A DNA stretch of 64,000 bases from Methylorubrum rhodesianum (GCF_014199985.1 NZ_JACHOS010000002.1:62001-126000), one strand, 5' to 3'. Counted from the first letter of the stretch, positions 50,936 through 59,131 are shown. Made by a program: numbers and translations. The notes: a model not told the origin generated them from the sequence alone.

Positions 50936-51376
50936 CCGCAACCCCCGCACCGGTCCGGATGGAAGGTTCGCCGCCCCTTCAATCCGTGGCGGAACGCTCG
51001 GGTTGTGTGCTGTGTCGCGACGAGCGGCCATTGTGACCGGGCCGGGTGCATGCGTCCGTGCTCGGCTGGATGATGAGCGCGGTATTGCGCCCTGTCCGCT
51101 TTCCGCCTGGGGCAAGGTGCATCACCGGCGTCAGCCGATCGATGCGGCGCCTTTCGCGTTCGGCTGACCGGGCCCGTTTCCTTCGACAGCCGCGGCACCA
51201 CCCACGCTCGCCCTGTGTCCGGGCGACCCGGCTGATTTCCCACGGGCTTGCGAGAAGAGGCGGGAGAAGCGTGCGTCTGTCATCGCGGCATCTTGGCGCC
51301 GGCACCGGAGTGACGTAGTTCGGGATTAAATGGCAATGGTTTTTGCCTCTCGTTCCCGGTCGCCACCGCCCGCCTC
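50936..51376. other. Intergenic region, nothing recognised
   Basis: 441 nt. An open frame on the plus strand at 51046-51318 is Arg/Ser-rich with no ribosome site and looks like a shadow of GC-rich sequence. No hairpin with a T tract was found. Confidence 0.5.
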
Positions 51377-51664
51377 ATGTTTGAGCCGAACGAAGTTCTC
51401 CAGGTTCTGAGCGGCCGCGGGGCCGTGTCCGCGGAGGGGATCGAGCCGGTGAAAGTCCGCTACAAGCTCGTCATCGAGCGGCGTGACGGCATCGTGCGTG
51501 CCCATGGAAGCGTGACGGGCCGCCACAGCGCCCTGCATCCGCTCTGGCTCACCCCGGACGCGACGCTGCATCTGAAGGACGCGCGCCTTCTGGCGGTGTC
51601 ACTCACCGATCTCGTCGGCGATACCGCAGAATTCGAGAGCACCGAGCCGGTTGCAAGGGGGTGA
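51377..51664 (+). CDS. Small hypothetical protein
   Basis: A 95-aa soluble protein, ATG 51377. Beta-rich appearance: VKVRYKLVIERRDGIVRAHGSVTG, DATLHLKDARLLAVSLTDLVGD. No ribosome site close to the start and no family recognised. It is on the same strand as the AlkA-like gene 50 nt downstream. Confidence 0.5.
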   Translation: MFEPNEVLQVLSGRGAVSAEGIEPVKVRYKLVIERRDGIVRAHGSVTGRHSALHPLWLTPDATLHLKDARLLAVSLTDLVGDTAEFESTEPVARG

Positions 51665-51714
51665 GACCGGCCTGAGAGTGGTAGCGATCCTTCGTGCCAC
51701 GTCGCTCCCGAAAA

Positions 51715-52641
51715 ATGACGCTCGCCCCTTCGCTCCGTGTCCGTGACGACGATTGTCGGTGCGCACTGGCCGTTCGGCCGCCCTACGATTGGGGGCACCT
51801 CGAACGCTTCTTCGCCGATCATGCGAGTCCGGGCGTCGAAGTCGTGACGCCCGGCCGCTACGCCCGCAGCTTCCTGATCGACGGGCGACGCGGCACGCTC
51901 TCGGTCACGCCTGGGATGGACGCGCTGTCGGTCCGTATCCGCTGCCGCGATTCGGGCGCGGTGCGGGATGCCGTCCTGGCGCGGGTGAGGGCGATGTTCG
52001 ACCTCGACATCGATCCCGCAGCGATCGCCGACGGCCTCGGCCGCGACCCGCTCACCGCCGCCCTCGTGGCGCGTCGGCCGGGATTGCGGATGCCGGGAGC
52101 GTTCGACGGCTTCGAACTGGCGGTCCGGGCGATCCTCGGTCAGCAGGTCTCGGTGGCCGCGGCCACGCGCCTCGCCGGCCGCCTCGTGGCCGCCTTCGGC
52201 ACGCCGCTCGCTCCCGAGGAGTACGGCGACGAGCCGGGCCTCACCCACCTGTTTCCGACGCCGGAGCAGCTTCTCGACGCCGAGATCTCCCTCGTGCTCA
52301 ACATGCCCCGTGCCCGCGGCCGGGCGATCCAGGGCCTCGCCGCAGCGATGCTGGCGACGCCCGATCTGTTCGCCCCCGGCGGCGATCTCGACGGGACGGT
52401 TGCCCGGCTCGAGGCACTTCCCGGCATCGGCGGGTGGACCGCGCACTACGTTGCCATGCGTGCGATGGCGCAGCCCGACGCCTTCCCGGCGGGCGATGTC
52501 GGGCTGATGCGCGCTCTCGACACCGGTGCCGGGCGGCCGAGCCGTGCCGCGCTCCTCGTGCGAGCCGCCTCCTGGCGGCCCTGGCGCGCCTACGCGGCGA
52601 TCCATCTCTGGGCCGAAGATGCCGTGCGGAGGACGCCGTGA
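51715..52641 (+). CDS. alkA: DNA-3-methyladenine glycosylase II (AlkA-like)
   Basis: A 308-aa helix-hairpin-helix base-excision glycosylase. An N-terminal AlkA_N-like domain (YARSFLIDGRRGTLSVTPG, LSVRIRC) comes before the HhH-GPD core: FDGFELAVRAILGQQVSVAAATRLAGRLV, LNMPRARGRAIQGLA, the hairpin LPGIGGWTAHYVAMRA and the catalytic Asp in FPAGDVGLMRAL. It removes alkylated bases. No Ada domain is fused here. ATG 51715 is preferred to GTG 51694; neither has a clear ribosome site. Its stop overlaps the GNAT start as GTGA. Confidence 0.9.
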   Translation: MTLAPSLRVRDDDCRCALAVRPPYDWGHLERFFADHASPGVEVVTPGRYARSFLIDGRRGTLSVTPGMDALSVRIRCRDSGAVRDAVLARVRAMFDLDIDPAAIADGLGRDPLTAALVARRPGLRMPGAFDGFELAVRAILGQQVSVAAATRLAGRLVAAFGTPLAPEEYGDEPGLTHLFPTPEQLLDAEISLVLNMPRARGRAIQGLAAAMLATPDLFAPGGDLDGTVARLEALPGIGGWTAHYVAMRAMAQPDAFPAGDVGLMRALDTGAGRPSRAALLVRAASWRPWRAYAAIHLWAEDAVRRTP

Positions 52642-53075
52642 CGATCTGTGATCCCATCGCCGCCGACGAGGCGGGCTGGCGCCGGCTCTGGGCGGGCTAT
52701 CTCGCCTTCTACGGCGAGGATCTTCCAGAGGCGGTCACCGCCGCGACGTGGCGGCGCATCCTCGATCCCACTTCGACGATTTTCGCGCGCCTCGCGGAGC
52801 GGGACGGGAGGCTCGTGGGAATGACGGTCAACGTCCTGCACGAGGGGACCTGGAGTGCTGCGCCCATTTGTTACCTCGAGGATCTCTTCGTCGCACCCGA
52901 GGCGCGTGGCGCCGGGATCGGCCGGGCGCTGATCTCCGACCTGATCGCGGTCGGGAAGGCGCGGGGCTGGTCGCGGCTCTACTGGCACACGAAGAGCGGG
53001 AATTCGGAGGCTCGGCGGCTCTACGATCGCTTCGTCGCTGCCGACGATTTCTGCCGCTATCGCCTCGTCCTGTGA
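52638..53075 (+). CDS. GNAT family N-acetyltransferase
   Basis: A 145-aa GCN5-related acetyltransferase that starts at GTG 52638 inside the alkA stop codon, so the two are translationally coupled. The acetyl-CoA site is LEDLFVAPEARGAGIGRALISDLI (motif A, R/Q-x-x-G-x-G/A). Motif B is SRLYWHTKSGNSEARRLYDRF. The substrate is unknown. Coupling to AlkA suggests a shared response, possibly to alkylation stress, as an inference. Confidence 0.85.
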   Translation: MTICDPIAADEAGWRRLWAGYLAFYGEDLPEAVTAATWRRILDPTSTIFARLAERDGRLVGMTVNVLHEGTWSAAPICYLEDLFVAPEARGAGIGRALISDLIAVGKARGWSRLYWHTKSGNSEARRLYDRFVAADDFCRYRLVL

Positions 53076-53131
53076 TCGTTAACGCCTCGTTTACCATGGT
53101 CGCATCACGGTCGGGTTCAGGGGAGAGAGCC

Positions 53132-53350
53132 ATGAACCGACGAGTCGGCCGTAGTTTCGATGTCCTCAGCGAGGCGCAGCTCAGGGCCGGGCGCACCGCC
53201 GCCCGCCGGGTCGTGCCGGAAGCCCTGGCGCCGCAGGCGGGGCCGCGGCCGATCTCTCAGCTTCTCGATACCATCCAGCAGGTCGCCGAAGCGGCCACCG
53301 GCGAACGCAGCTTCCTTCACGTCGGCACGACGGTGTCGCGGAAGGGTTGA
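53132..53350 (+). CDS. Small hypothetical protein (72 aa)
   Basis: A 72-aa protein with a strong GGGGAGAG site 5 nt before ATG 53132. Basic N-terminus (MNRRVGRSFDVLSEAQLRAGRTAARR), then PRPISQLLDTIQQVAEAATGERSFLHV. Predicted mostly helical and soluble. No family recognised. It lies just after the GNAT gene but 57 nt away with its own upstream region. Confidence 0.6.
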   Translation: MNRRVGRSFDVLSEAQLRAGRTAARRVVPEALAPQAGPRPISQLLDTIQQVAEAATGERSFLHVGTTVSRKG

Positions 53351-53364
53351 AGCAAGCGGGGGCA

Positions 53365-54279
53365 TCAGGCGGCGGGCGCCGCGCCGCCGAGTTCGATCAG
53401 CACGATTTCCGGCGGGACCCCGAACCGGACGCCTACTCCGCTGACGCCGAGGCCGCCGGAGATGATCAGGTGGCGCCCATCCTCGACCACGTGGCCGTAG
53501 GCGAAGCGCTGGCCGTAGCGAGAGGGCAGCACCGGCGAATAGCCCAGCAGGCGGATCTGGCCGCCATGGGTGTGGCCCGACAGGGTGAGCGAGACGCGGG
53601 CGGGCACCTTGACGAAGATGTCGGGCTCGTGGGCCAGCAGGATCACCGGCGCGGCGTCGGACACCTGCGCGAGCGTGGCCGGGAGGTCGGCGAGGCTGCG
53701 GCGACTGCCGATCGGAACGAAGGGTTCCTGGTCCGCGAGCCCAGCGATCCAGAAGGGGCGGCCGTTTTGAACGAGCCGAACCGCGTCGTTTTCCAGAACC
53801 GGGATGCCGCGGGCTTCGAGCAGGCGGCGGATCTCGACCGGTCCCTTTCCCGCCAGCATCGCCTCGCGGTCGTCCCACCAATCGTGGTTGCCGAGGATGG
53901 CGTATGTGCCGAGAGGCGCCCGGAGGCCCTCGGCGAGCCGGGCAAAATCGGAGAGCGGCACCCGGTGCCACGTCACTTTCCGTCCCGCCGGATAATCGCC
54001 GAGCAGGAGGATCAGGTCGGGCCTGAGCGCGTTCGCCGCCGCGACGATCTCGGCGACGCGGTCGAGCGGCATGTATGGGTCGCAGACATGGATGTCGGCG
54101 AGCACGGCGATGCGAAGATGGAGATCAGGGTCCCAACCCGGAGGCGTCAGCCGGTAGCGCGTCAGGGCGAGCCGGAAGCGCGGCTCGATGAAGAAGGCAT
54201 AGGCGCCTCCGGAGCCGAGCGTCAGCGCCGAAGCGCCGAAGCCGCCCAGAACCTGCCTACGGGTCGGGAGGATGAGCAT
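53365..54279 (-). CDS. Exported metallophosphoesterase
   Basis: A 304-aa calcineurin-like phosphoesterase of the YkuE type. A Tat-like signal (RRQVLGGFGASALTLGSGGAYAFF) is followed by the five metal blocks: LRIAVLADIHVCDPY, LILLLGDYPAG, YAILGNHDWWDDREA, ILLAHEPDIF and LSGHTHGGQIRLLGY. The family includes phospholipid and lipid-head phosphatases such as UDP-diacylglucosamine hydrolase relatives; the substrate here is unknown. Acts outside the cytoplasm according to the signal. Confidence 0.88.
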   Translation of the reverse strand: MLILPTRRQVLGGFGASALTLGSGGAYAFFIEPRFRLALTRYRLTPPGWDPDLHLRIAVLADIHVCDPYMPLDRVAEIVAAANALRPDLILLLGDYPAGRKVTWHRVPLSDFARLAEGLRAPLGTYAILGNHDWWDDREAMLAGKGPVEIRRLLEARGIPVLENDAVRLVQNGRPFWIAGLADQEPFVPIGSRRSLADLPATLAQVSDAAPVILLAHEPDIFVKVPARVSLTLSGHTHGGQIRLLGYSPVLPSRYGQRFAYGHVVEDGRHLIISGGLGVSGVGVRFGVPPEIVLIELGGAAPAA

Positions 54280-54312
54280 GCCGCCGAAGCCGGCGGAGCG
54301 GCGGCGTCGACT

Positions 54313-54528
54313 TCAGTCGACAGGCTCGTCCTCGTGTACGAAGCGGAAGGCATTGCGGGACTCCGCCTTGGCGCGCGCGGCCTTGACGGCGCTGCTGCTG
54401 ACGTGGACGGCGGCGGCCAGCGCCGGAAGGGCAACGGGGCGGAAGTTCTCGCGATCCCCGGCCACGGTCACCGGGGCGGCGTTGCCCGGTTCATCCGCGA
54501 GAGTCGGGGCTCGGCTGGGGGCGTACAT
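54313..54528 (-). CDS. Small hypothetical protein (71 aa)
   Basis: A 71-aa protein starting MYAPSRAPTLADEP with AGGA 5 nt before ATG 54528. Its middle is hydrophobic but short of a membrane span (FRPVALPALAAAVHVSSSAVKAARA). It ends FRFVHEDEPVD. No family recognised. It is 34 nt upstream of the metallophosphoesterase start on the same strand, so co-transcription is likely. Confidence 0.55.
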   Translation of the reverse strand: MYAPSRAPTLADEPGNAAPVTVAGDRENFRPVALPALAAAVHVSSSAVKAARAKAESRNAFRFVHEDEPVD

Positions 54529-54859
54529 GTTTCCTGTCCTATCTGCGCGTCTGAGCGGCCGGTGAGCGGCCGCGGCGGCTGATCCCACACCTCGCCCGTG
54601 AGCGAGGACGTCCTTTTCACACCCGCCTCGTGGCAAGATTGCGAAGATGCGAGGTCTGCTTTGATCGATCCGCCGACATGAACGGAAGCTTAAGACGACC
54701 GGTACGCCGGAAATTCGAGCAAGGCGACAAATCGGGCAGAGGGCAGCGTGGCATCTCTGCCACGCGATAGTGCATTGCAACGGAGCCGATCTTGCAATGC
54801 CCTCGGTAGATTTACGCCGGAAGAGCCCGCGACTTGATCTGACGTTCGGATCGAGCCTC
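54529..54859. other. Intergenic region, nothing recognised
   Basis: 331 nt with no credible gene. It follows the aminotransferase stop and should hold the promoter of the 71-aa gene. Confidence 0.5.
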
Positions 54860-56251
54860 TCAGGCGGCCGGCGCCGGTTGCAGGCCTTCATGGGCGATCC
54901 AGGCCGCTGTGCGGTCGAGGGCTCGGGTCAGACGCTCGAACAGGGTGTCGATCTCATCCGGCTCGATCACCAGCGGCGGGCAGACGGCGATGCGGTCGCC
55001 GGACAGGAAGCGCACGATCAGCCCTTCATCCTGGGCGAAGGCGACGCAGCGCGCCGCCACCGCCGCTTTCGGCTCGAATTGGCGCTTCGACGGTTTGTCG
55101 GCCACGATTTCAATGCCGCCGATCAGCCCCATTCCTCGAGCCTCACCTACGAGCGGGTGATCGGCCAGCCGCGCGAGGGCTGCCTGGAAATGCGGCGCCC
55201 GCTCGGCGGCCCGCTCGACGATGCGGTCGCGCCGGTAGATGTGGAGCGCGCGGTTGGCGACCGCGCAGGCGACCGGATGCCCTGAATAGGTCGTGCCGTG
55301 GCCGAAGCCGCCGAGCTTGACGCTCTCCTCCAGCATCGCCCGATAGAGCGGTTCGTCGATGCTGATGCCGCCGAGCGGCAGGTAGCCGGAGGTCAGCGCC
55401 TTGGCGAAGGACAGGGTATGGGGGCGCATGCCGAGCGCCTGGCCGCCGAACCACGTGCCGAGGCGTCCGAAGCCGCAGATCACCTCGTCGGCGACGAGGC
55501 GCACGTCGTAGCGGTCGAGCACCGCCTGGATCGCCGGAAAGTAGCCGGCGGGCGGAACGATGGCGCCGCCGGCGCCCATCACCGGTTCAGCGAAGAAGGC
55601 GGCGACGGTGTCGGGATCCTCGGCAAGGATCTGCGCCTCGAGTTCCGCCGCGAGACGCTGCGAATACGCCTCCTCGCTCTCTCCCGGCTCGGCCCCGCGA
55701 TAATGGTGCGGACAGGCGGCGTGCAGGAAGCCGTCGATCGGCAGGTCCCAATCCGCGTGATTGGCGGGAAGGCCGGTGAGCGAGGCGGTCGCGACCGTCA
55801 CGCCGTGATAGCCCTTCCGCCGGGCGATGATCTTCTTCTTCCGCGGCCGCCCGAGGGCGTTGTTCATGTACCAGAGCAACTTCACTTGGGCGTCGTTGGC
55901 CTCCGAGCCGGAGGAGGTGAAGAAGATCTTCGAGGTCGGGACCGGCATCAGCTCCTTGAGCGTCTCGGCCAGCTCGATCGCCGGATCGTGGCTGCGGCCC
56001 GAGAACAGATGCGCGAAGGGCAGCCGCCCCATCTGCTCGGCGGCCGCCTCGACCAACTCCTCGTTGCCGTAACCGAGGGCCGTGCACCACAGCCCGGCCA
56101 TGCCTTCGAGGTAGGGGCGGCCGTCGGTGTCGTAGACCCAGACGCCGTGGCCCCGCTCCAACACCAGCGGACCGGTCTCCCGGAAGGCCGAGAGATTGGT
56201 GTAGGGGTGGATCAGGGTCTCGACGTCGCGGGCGGCGATGTTCGACAGCAT
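54860..56251 (-). CDS. Class III (omega) aminotransferase
   Basis: A 463-aa PLP enzyme. The N-terminal half has HPYTNLSAFRETGPLVLERG, YLEGMAGLWCTALGYGN and FFTSSGSEANDAQVKLLWY. The PLP ring contacts are in LVADEVICGFGRLG, and the Schiff-base Lys in LSFAKALTSGYLPLG. The C-terminal part has TYSGHPVACAVANRAL and ARGMGLIGGIEIV. This is the amino-acid/pyruvate or putrescine-type subgroup that moves an omega-amino group to pyruvate or similar. The exact amine donor cannot be told. No partner genes beside it. Confidence 0.88.
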   Translation of the reverse strand: MLSNIAARDVETLIHPYTNLSAFRETGPLVLERGHGVWVYDTDGRPYLEGMAGLWCTALGYGNEELVEAAAEQMGRLPFAHLFSGRSHDPAIELAETLKELMPVPTSKIFFTSSGSEANDAQVKLLWYMNNALGRPRKKKIIARRKGYHGVTVATASLTGLPANHADWDLPIDGFLHAACPHHYRGAEPGESEEAYSQRLAAELEAQILAEDPDTVAAFFAEPVMGAGGAIVPPAGYFPAIQAVLDRYDVRLVADEVICGFGRLGTWFGGQALGMRPHTLSFAKALTSGYLPLGGISIDEPLYRAMLEESVKLGGFGHGTTYSGHPVACAVANRALHIYRRDRIVERAAERAPHFQAALARLADHPLVGEARGMGLIGGIEIVADKPSKRQFEPKAAVAARCVAFAQDEGLIVRFLSGDRIAVCPPLVIEPDEIDTLFERLTRALDRTAAWIAHEGLQPAPAA

Positions 56252-56347
56252 GATGCGGCAGCCGGAAGACTACGCCGACAGGATGCGCCGGCAGCGCCGC
56301 CACACTAACGGCCCCAATCTCCCTCAGGAAGGCGGCGTCCGCCTTCC

Positions 56348-56911
56348 GTGAAGACGCAACGACCGCTCGCGATGCTCGATCCGGCCACCATCGTCGCCGC
56401 ACCCGCTCCGGGCCGCGCCTGCGGTCCCTGTACGCTCTGCTGCAAGGTCTATGCAGTGCCCGCGGTCGAGAGTCCGGCAGGGCGCTGGTGCCGGCATGTC
56501 CGCTCGGGCGGCGGATGCGGCATTCATGCGGCGCGCCCCGACCACTGCCGCGCCTTCCATTGCCTCTGGATGACGGAAAGCTGGATCGGGCCGGAATGGC
56601 GACCGGACCGGTCGAAGATGGTGCTCAGCCTCGACCCCGTCACGCGGTTCCTGAACGTGCAGGTCGATCCGGGCCAGGCCGGGGCCTGGAAGCGCGCGCC
56701 CTACCATGACCAGTTGCGGCGCTGGGCGGCAGCCTCGCTTCCCCTGCGGCGCTACGTGCTCGTCCACGTCAATACGGTCACGACCGTCGTGCTGCCGGAT
56801 CGGGACGTGCCCCTCGGCACCTTTGCGCCGGGCGATCGGCTCGTCGCCCGCGAACGGATGGGACCGGCGGGATTGACCGCCGACGTGGAGAAAGCCTCGC
56901 AACCGGTTTGA
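56348..56911 (+). CDS. YkgJ-type cysteine-cluster protein
   Basis: A 187-aa protein with the YkgJ zinc/iron-chelating pattern: C-x2-C-x3-C-C in CGPCTLCCKVY (residues ~25-33), then WCRHVRSGGGCGIHAARPDHCRAFHCLW. Eight cysteines in 60 residues could hold a metal centre. The rest is a mixed fold with no signal peptide. The family function is unknown. The start GTG 56348 or ATG 56372 is unresolved. Divergent from the aminotransferase. Confidence 0.75.
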   Translation: MKTQRPLAMLDPATIVAAPAPGRACGPCTLCCKVYAVPAVESPAGRWCRHVRSGGGCGIHAARPDHCRAFHCLWMTESWIGPEWRPDRSKMVLSLDPVTRFLNVQVDPGQAGAWKRAPYHDQLRRWAAASLPLRRYVLVHVNTVTTVVLPDRDVPLGTFAPGDRLVARERMGPAGLTADVEKASQPV

Positions 56912-56933
56912 AGCCTGAGCGTCCGAGAGACGT

Positions 56934-57296
56934 TCAGGTCATGCAGCGGCCGGGCACCATGCGGCGCGCCTCGGGGCCGACGAGCGAGCTGAGTGGAGCC
57001 TCGCAGCCCTCCCGCGTCATGCGGCGGGGCTTGGCCGGAACCTCCTCCTGGGCCGAGCGGGTCGGAACCGTCTCCGTGCGCGTGGACGGGCGCGGCGCGG
57101 TGGCGACGTGGATCGGGCTGAGAGCCGTCGAGTAGGGACGCATGCCCGGCAGCGGCGTGGCGGAAGCCTCGTAGGCGACGCGCGGGGCGGTCGGAGCCCC
57201 CATGGCGTCGGCTTCCTGCCGGACAACCGGCAGCAGCAGCAGGGTCAGGATCGCAGCGGGAACACTCACACCGAGGACGAAGCCGGTCCGAAGCAT
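56934..57296 (-). CDS. Small exported or membrane-anchored protein
   Basis: A 120-aa protein with a hydrophobic N-terminus (MLRTGFVLGVSVPAAILTLLLLPVV), signal peptide or anchor. A low-complexity Pro/Thr/Ser region follows, and a C-terminal part with two cysteines (TREGCEAPLSSLVGPEARRMVPGRCMT). No family recognised. It converges on the YkgJ gene. The predicted sRNA starts about 240 nt upstream of it on the opposite strand. Confidence 0.65.
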   Translation of the reverse strand: MLRTGFVLGVSVPAAILTLLLLPVVRQEADAMGAPTAPRVAYEASATPLPGMRPYSTALSPIHVATAPRPSTRTETVPTRSAQEEVPAKPRRMTREGCEAPLSSLVGPEARRMVPGRCMT

Positions 57297-57504
57297 CTTT
57301 GCGATCTCCGATGGGAGCTTGACAGGTTGTTTTCACAACGCTGTTTTCGGCTCAGCGGTTCCTTCACTGTCCCGCTTCGGATCAAGTCAGTATTCTGCCC
57401 CCGGTCGGCGATCTCGTCTGGGGCACGTGCACGTCGGAGGCGACGCGTCGGGCGTGGCAAAAAAGCACCTGTGGACGGAAAATGCGCGTTTCGGTGTGGC
57501 TTCC

Positions 57505-57529
57505 GGAACCCAGCCCCCCGACAATCGTT
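57505..57529 (+). promoter_or_regulatory. EcfG general stress promoter, orphan
   Basis: GGAAC (57505-57509), 16 nt, CGTT (57526-57529): an exact match to the alphaproteobacterial EcfG (sigma-T/ECF15) consensus. No ORF follows; 64 nt downstream a terminator begins. Confidence 0.8.
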
Positions 57530-57535
57530 GAAGCA

Positions 57536-57623
57536 GCACCCGGCCACCTGGTCCTCCCCGCATTCCCCTTGTGCATCGGCCGGAACCTCTTCACGGGTCG
57601 GACAATCGTCCGGCCCGTTTTTT
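57536..57623 (+). ncRNA. Predicted stress-induced small RNA (GsrN-like in design)
   Basis: The region is bounded by the EcfG promoter (start about 6-7 nt after CGTT, near 57536) and a perfect terminator ending at 57623, giving an RNA of ~88 nt. The 5' part has CCGGCC (57542-57551) able to pair with GGCCGG (57578-57584), exposing a C-rich loop with CCTCCCC, an anti-Shine-Dalgarno sequence. A GCATTCCCCTTGTGC mini-hairpin lies inside it. A C-rich loop and a 3' terminator stem are the design of the Caulobacter GSR sRNA GsrN. Homology is inference; expression is unseen. Confidence 0.65.
57593..57623 (+). terminator. Rho-independent terminator of the sRNA
   Basis: ACGGGTCGGAC (57593-57603), loop AATC, GTCCGGCCCGT (57608-57618): 11 bp with one T-G wobble, followed by six Ts. 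The plus strand has no ORF ending nearby. Confidence 0.85.
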
Positions 57624-57874
57624 CATGTCCGATGCCGCACCCGTGCCGCTCCGCTGCCGCCAGCTTTGGGTTTCGGTTCGAGGCGACGGTCGCTGCCGTC
57701 TCGCGGTCAGCGACGGGGTTCGGTCTCTATCCCAGCAGGCGAGAGGTCCGGAGGCCGTATTGCCGCTGACGACCTCGCATCTCGAGTGAAGCGCGGGTGC
57801 CGCCGCGCGGCCCGGCCGCCGATCATAGGGCTGGAGCTATCGAACGGCTCGCACCGGCATCCGTCCATGAGAAA

Positions 57875-57900
57875 GGGCGCCGGCCTCGCGGCCGGCGCCC
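57875..57900 (-). terminator. phyR terminator
   Basis: GGGCGCCGGCC (57875-57885), loop TCGC, GGCCGGCGCCC (57890-57900): perfect 11-bp stem, 27 nt after the phyR stop; TTTCTC follows on the minus strand. Confidence 0.8.
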
Positions 57901-57927
57901 CCTTCGTTATCAGTCCAGAGAGACGGT

Positions 57928-58731
57928 TCAGGCGTTGTGAGCCTCGCGACGGCGCGCGCTTTGCTGGAAGAACAGCGCTTGGCTGATGACAGCCGAAACG
58001 TTGGCGGGCTGGAACGGCTTGGCGATGAGGAAGGCCGGTTCCGGCCGCTCACCGGTGAGGAAGCGCTCGGGATAGGCCGTGATGAAGATCACCGGCACCT
58101 CGAAGGTCTTGAGCAGATCGTTGACCGCATCCAGGCCCGACGAACCGTCCGCGAGCTGAATATCGGCGAGAATCAGCCCGGGACGCTTGCTCTCGGAGGC
58201 AATCTTGACCGCTTCGCTGCGGGTGCGGGCCACGCCGATGACGTTGTGGCCGAGGCCTTCCACCAGGGCTTCGAGATCCATGGCGATGAGCGGCTCGTCC
58301 TCGATGATCAGGATTTCGGTCGCCATGTCGGCGGCGAGTTCCCGGCCCGCCTCGTCGACCAGATCACGCACCTTGTTCACGTCCACATCGAGGATCACGC
58401 CGGCATCTTCCTCGGAGAAGCCTTCGAGGCAGGAGAGCAGGAACGCCTGCCGGGGCAGCGGGGTGATCTGGCCGAGCCGAACCTCGGCCGGCAGGTCGTG
58501 TTGCACCTGATCGCTGTGACCGTTGACGGAGAGTGAATTCCAGATCCGCGTGAAGACCCGGAAGAGGTCGGCCTTGACGTTCGTGCTGCGACCGAGGGTC
58601 TCAGGCTCATTGACCAGCGTCTCGAGCGTGGCCGCGACGTAAGCGTCGCCCGCTACCTGACTGCCCGTCAGCGCGCGCGCATAACGGCGCAGGTACGGCA
58701 GATGCTGCACGACCAGTTGTGCTGTCGACAT
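57928..58731 (-). CDS. phyR: Phyllosphere-induced response regulator PhyR
   Basis: A 267-aa hybrid regulator. Residues ~8-130 are the EcfG-like sigma domain (LVVQHLPYLRRYARALTG, LPRQAFLLSCLEGFSEEDAGVIL), lacking promoter binding. Residues ~138-255 are a receiver with LIIEDEPLIAMDLE, phospho-Asp190 in LILADIQLADG, Thr in FITAYPE, and Lys in FLIAKPFQP. When phosphorylated, PhyR binds NepR and frees EcfG, turning on the general stress response. AGGGGA lies 5 nt before ATG 58731. Divergent from nepR. Its own EcfG promoter indicates positive feedback. Confidence 0.97.
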   Translation of the reverse strand: MSTAQLVVQHLPYLRRYARALTGSQVAGDAYVAATLETLVNEPETLGRSTNVKADLFRVFTRIWNSLSVNGHSDQVQHDLPAEVRLGQITPLPRQAFLLSCLEGFSEEDAGVILDVDVNKVRDLVDEAGRELAADMATEILIIEDEPLIAMDLEALVEGLGHNVIGVARTRSEAVKIASESKRPGLILADIQLADGSSGLDAVNDLLKTFEVPVIFITAYPERFLTGERPEPAFLIAKPFQPANVSAVISQALFFQQSARRREAHNA

Positions 58732-58775
58732 GAGTTCCCCTGAGCCTCTTCGCTCTTCGTTATCGATGCGCCCCT

Positions 58776-58800
58776 AACGCGGGGACTCGACGTCCGTTCC
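58776..58800 (-). promoter_or_regulatory. EcfG promoter of phyR
   Basis: On the minus strand GGAAC (58800-58796), 16 nt, CGTT (58779-58776), exact consensus. Start near 58769, leader ~38 nt. Known GSR loci in this class autoregulate in this way. Confidence 0.88.
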
Positions 58801-58810
58801 TGGCCGATGC

Positions 58811-58835
58811 GGAACCCAAGCCGCATGGCCGCGTT
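58811..58835 (+). promoter_or_regulatory. EcfG promoter of nepR
   Basis: GGAAC (58811-58815), 16 nt, CGTT (58832-58835), exact consensus, start near 58842. The phyR and nepR promoters are back to back, their GGAAC boxes 10 nt apart. Confidence 0.88.
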
Positions 58836-58924
58836 GCTGCTGCAGCCATGACTCATGTCAAGCTGCAAGACAATCGCGGCAGATGTGGCGCCAAGGGGAA
58901 CTTGGCCAAGGGGATCTTGAAAGC

Positions 58925-59131
58925 ATGAACGAGGACGAGCCGGCCGGCGTGTTCCCACCCGGGGACCGGCCCACTCGAATGCGTGGCGAAAATGGTTTGA
59001 ATGACCAGACGCAGAGGCGCATCGGCAACCATTTGCGAGCCCTCTACGATTCCGTCGTGCAACAGCCGATACCGGACCGCTTTCGAGATTTGATCGCCCG
59101 CCTCGAAGAGGATGGACCGGAGTCGGATTGA
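58925..59131 (+). CDS. nepR: Anti-sigma factor NepR
   Basis: A 68-aa protein with the NepR core TQRRIGNHLRALYDSVVQQPIPDRFRDLIARLEE, two helices that clamp the EcfG sigma factor. The N-terminal ~24 residues are disordered and Gly/Pro-rich, as in other NepRs. ATG 58925 (AAGGGGA 10 nt before) is preferred to ATG 58883. It blocks EcfG until phosphorylated PhyR takes its place. Divergent from phyR. No ecfG gene follows, unlike the operon in many relatives; its EcfG must be encoded elsewhere. Confidence 0.95.
   Translation: MNEDEPAGVFPPGDRPTRMRGENGLNDQTQRRIGNHLRALYDSVVQQPIPDRFRDLIARLEEDGPESD

Larger units (their letters stand above)
57297..57927. other. Long intergenic region carrying an sRNA gene
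   Basis: 631 nt with no protein gene I accept. It carries the EcfG-type promoter, the sRNA with its terminator, and the phyR terminator. A TTGACA at 57319-57324 has no convincing partner box. Frames such as 57482-57769 run through the sRNA terminator and are shadows. Confidence 0.7.

Noticed and set aside
51046..51318. 90-aa open frame in the gap after rnd
   Set aside because: Arg/Ser-rich composition, no ribosome site and no domain; probably non-coding.
57319..57347. TTGACA with TGTTTT at 17 nt, a possible sigma70 promoter for the sRNA region
   Set aside because: The -10 is poor, and the exact EcfG box closer to the terminator is the better explanation.
57482..57769. 95-aa open frame on the plus strand
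   Set aside because: It runs through a perfect terminator and has no ribosome site; a by-product of GC-rich sequence.
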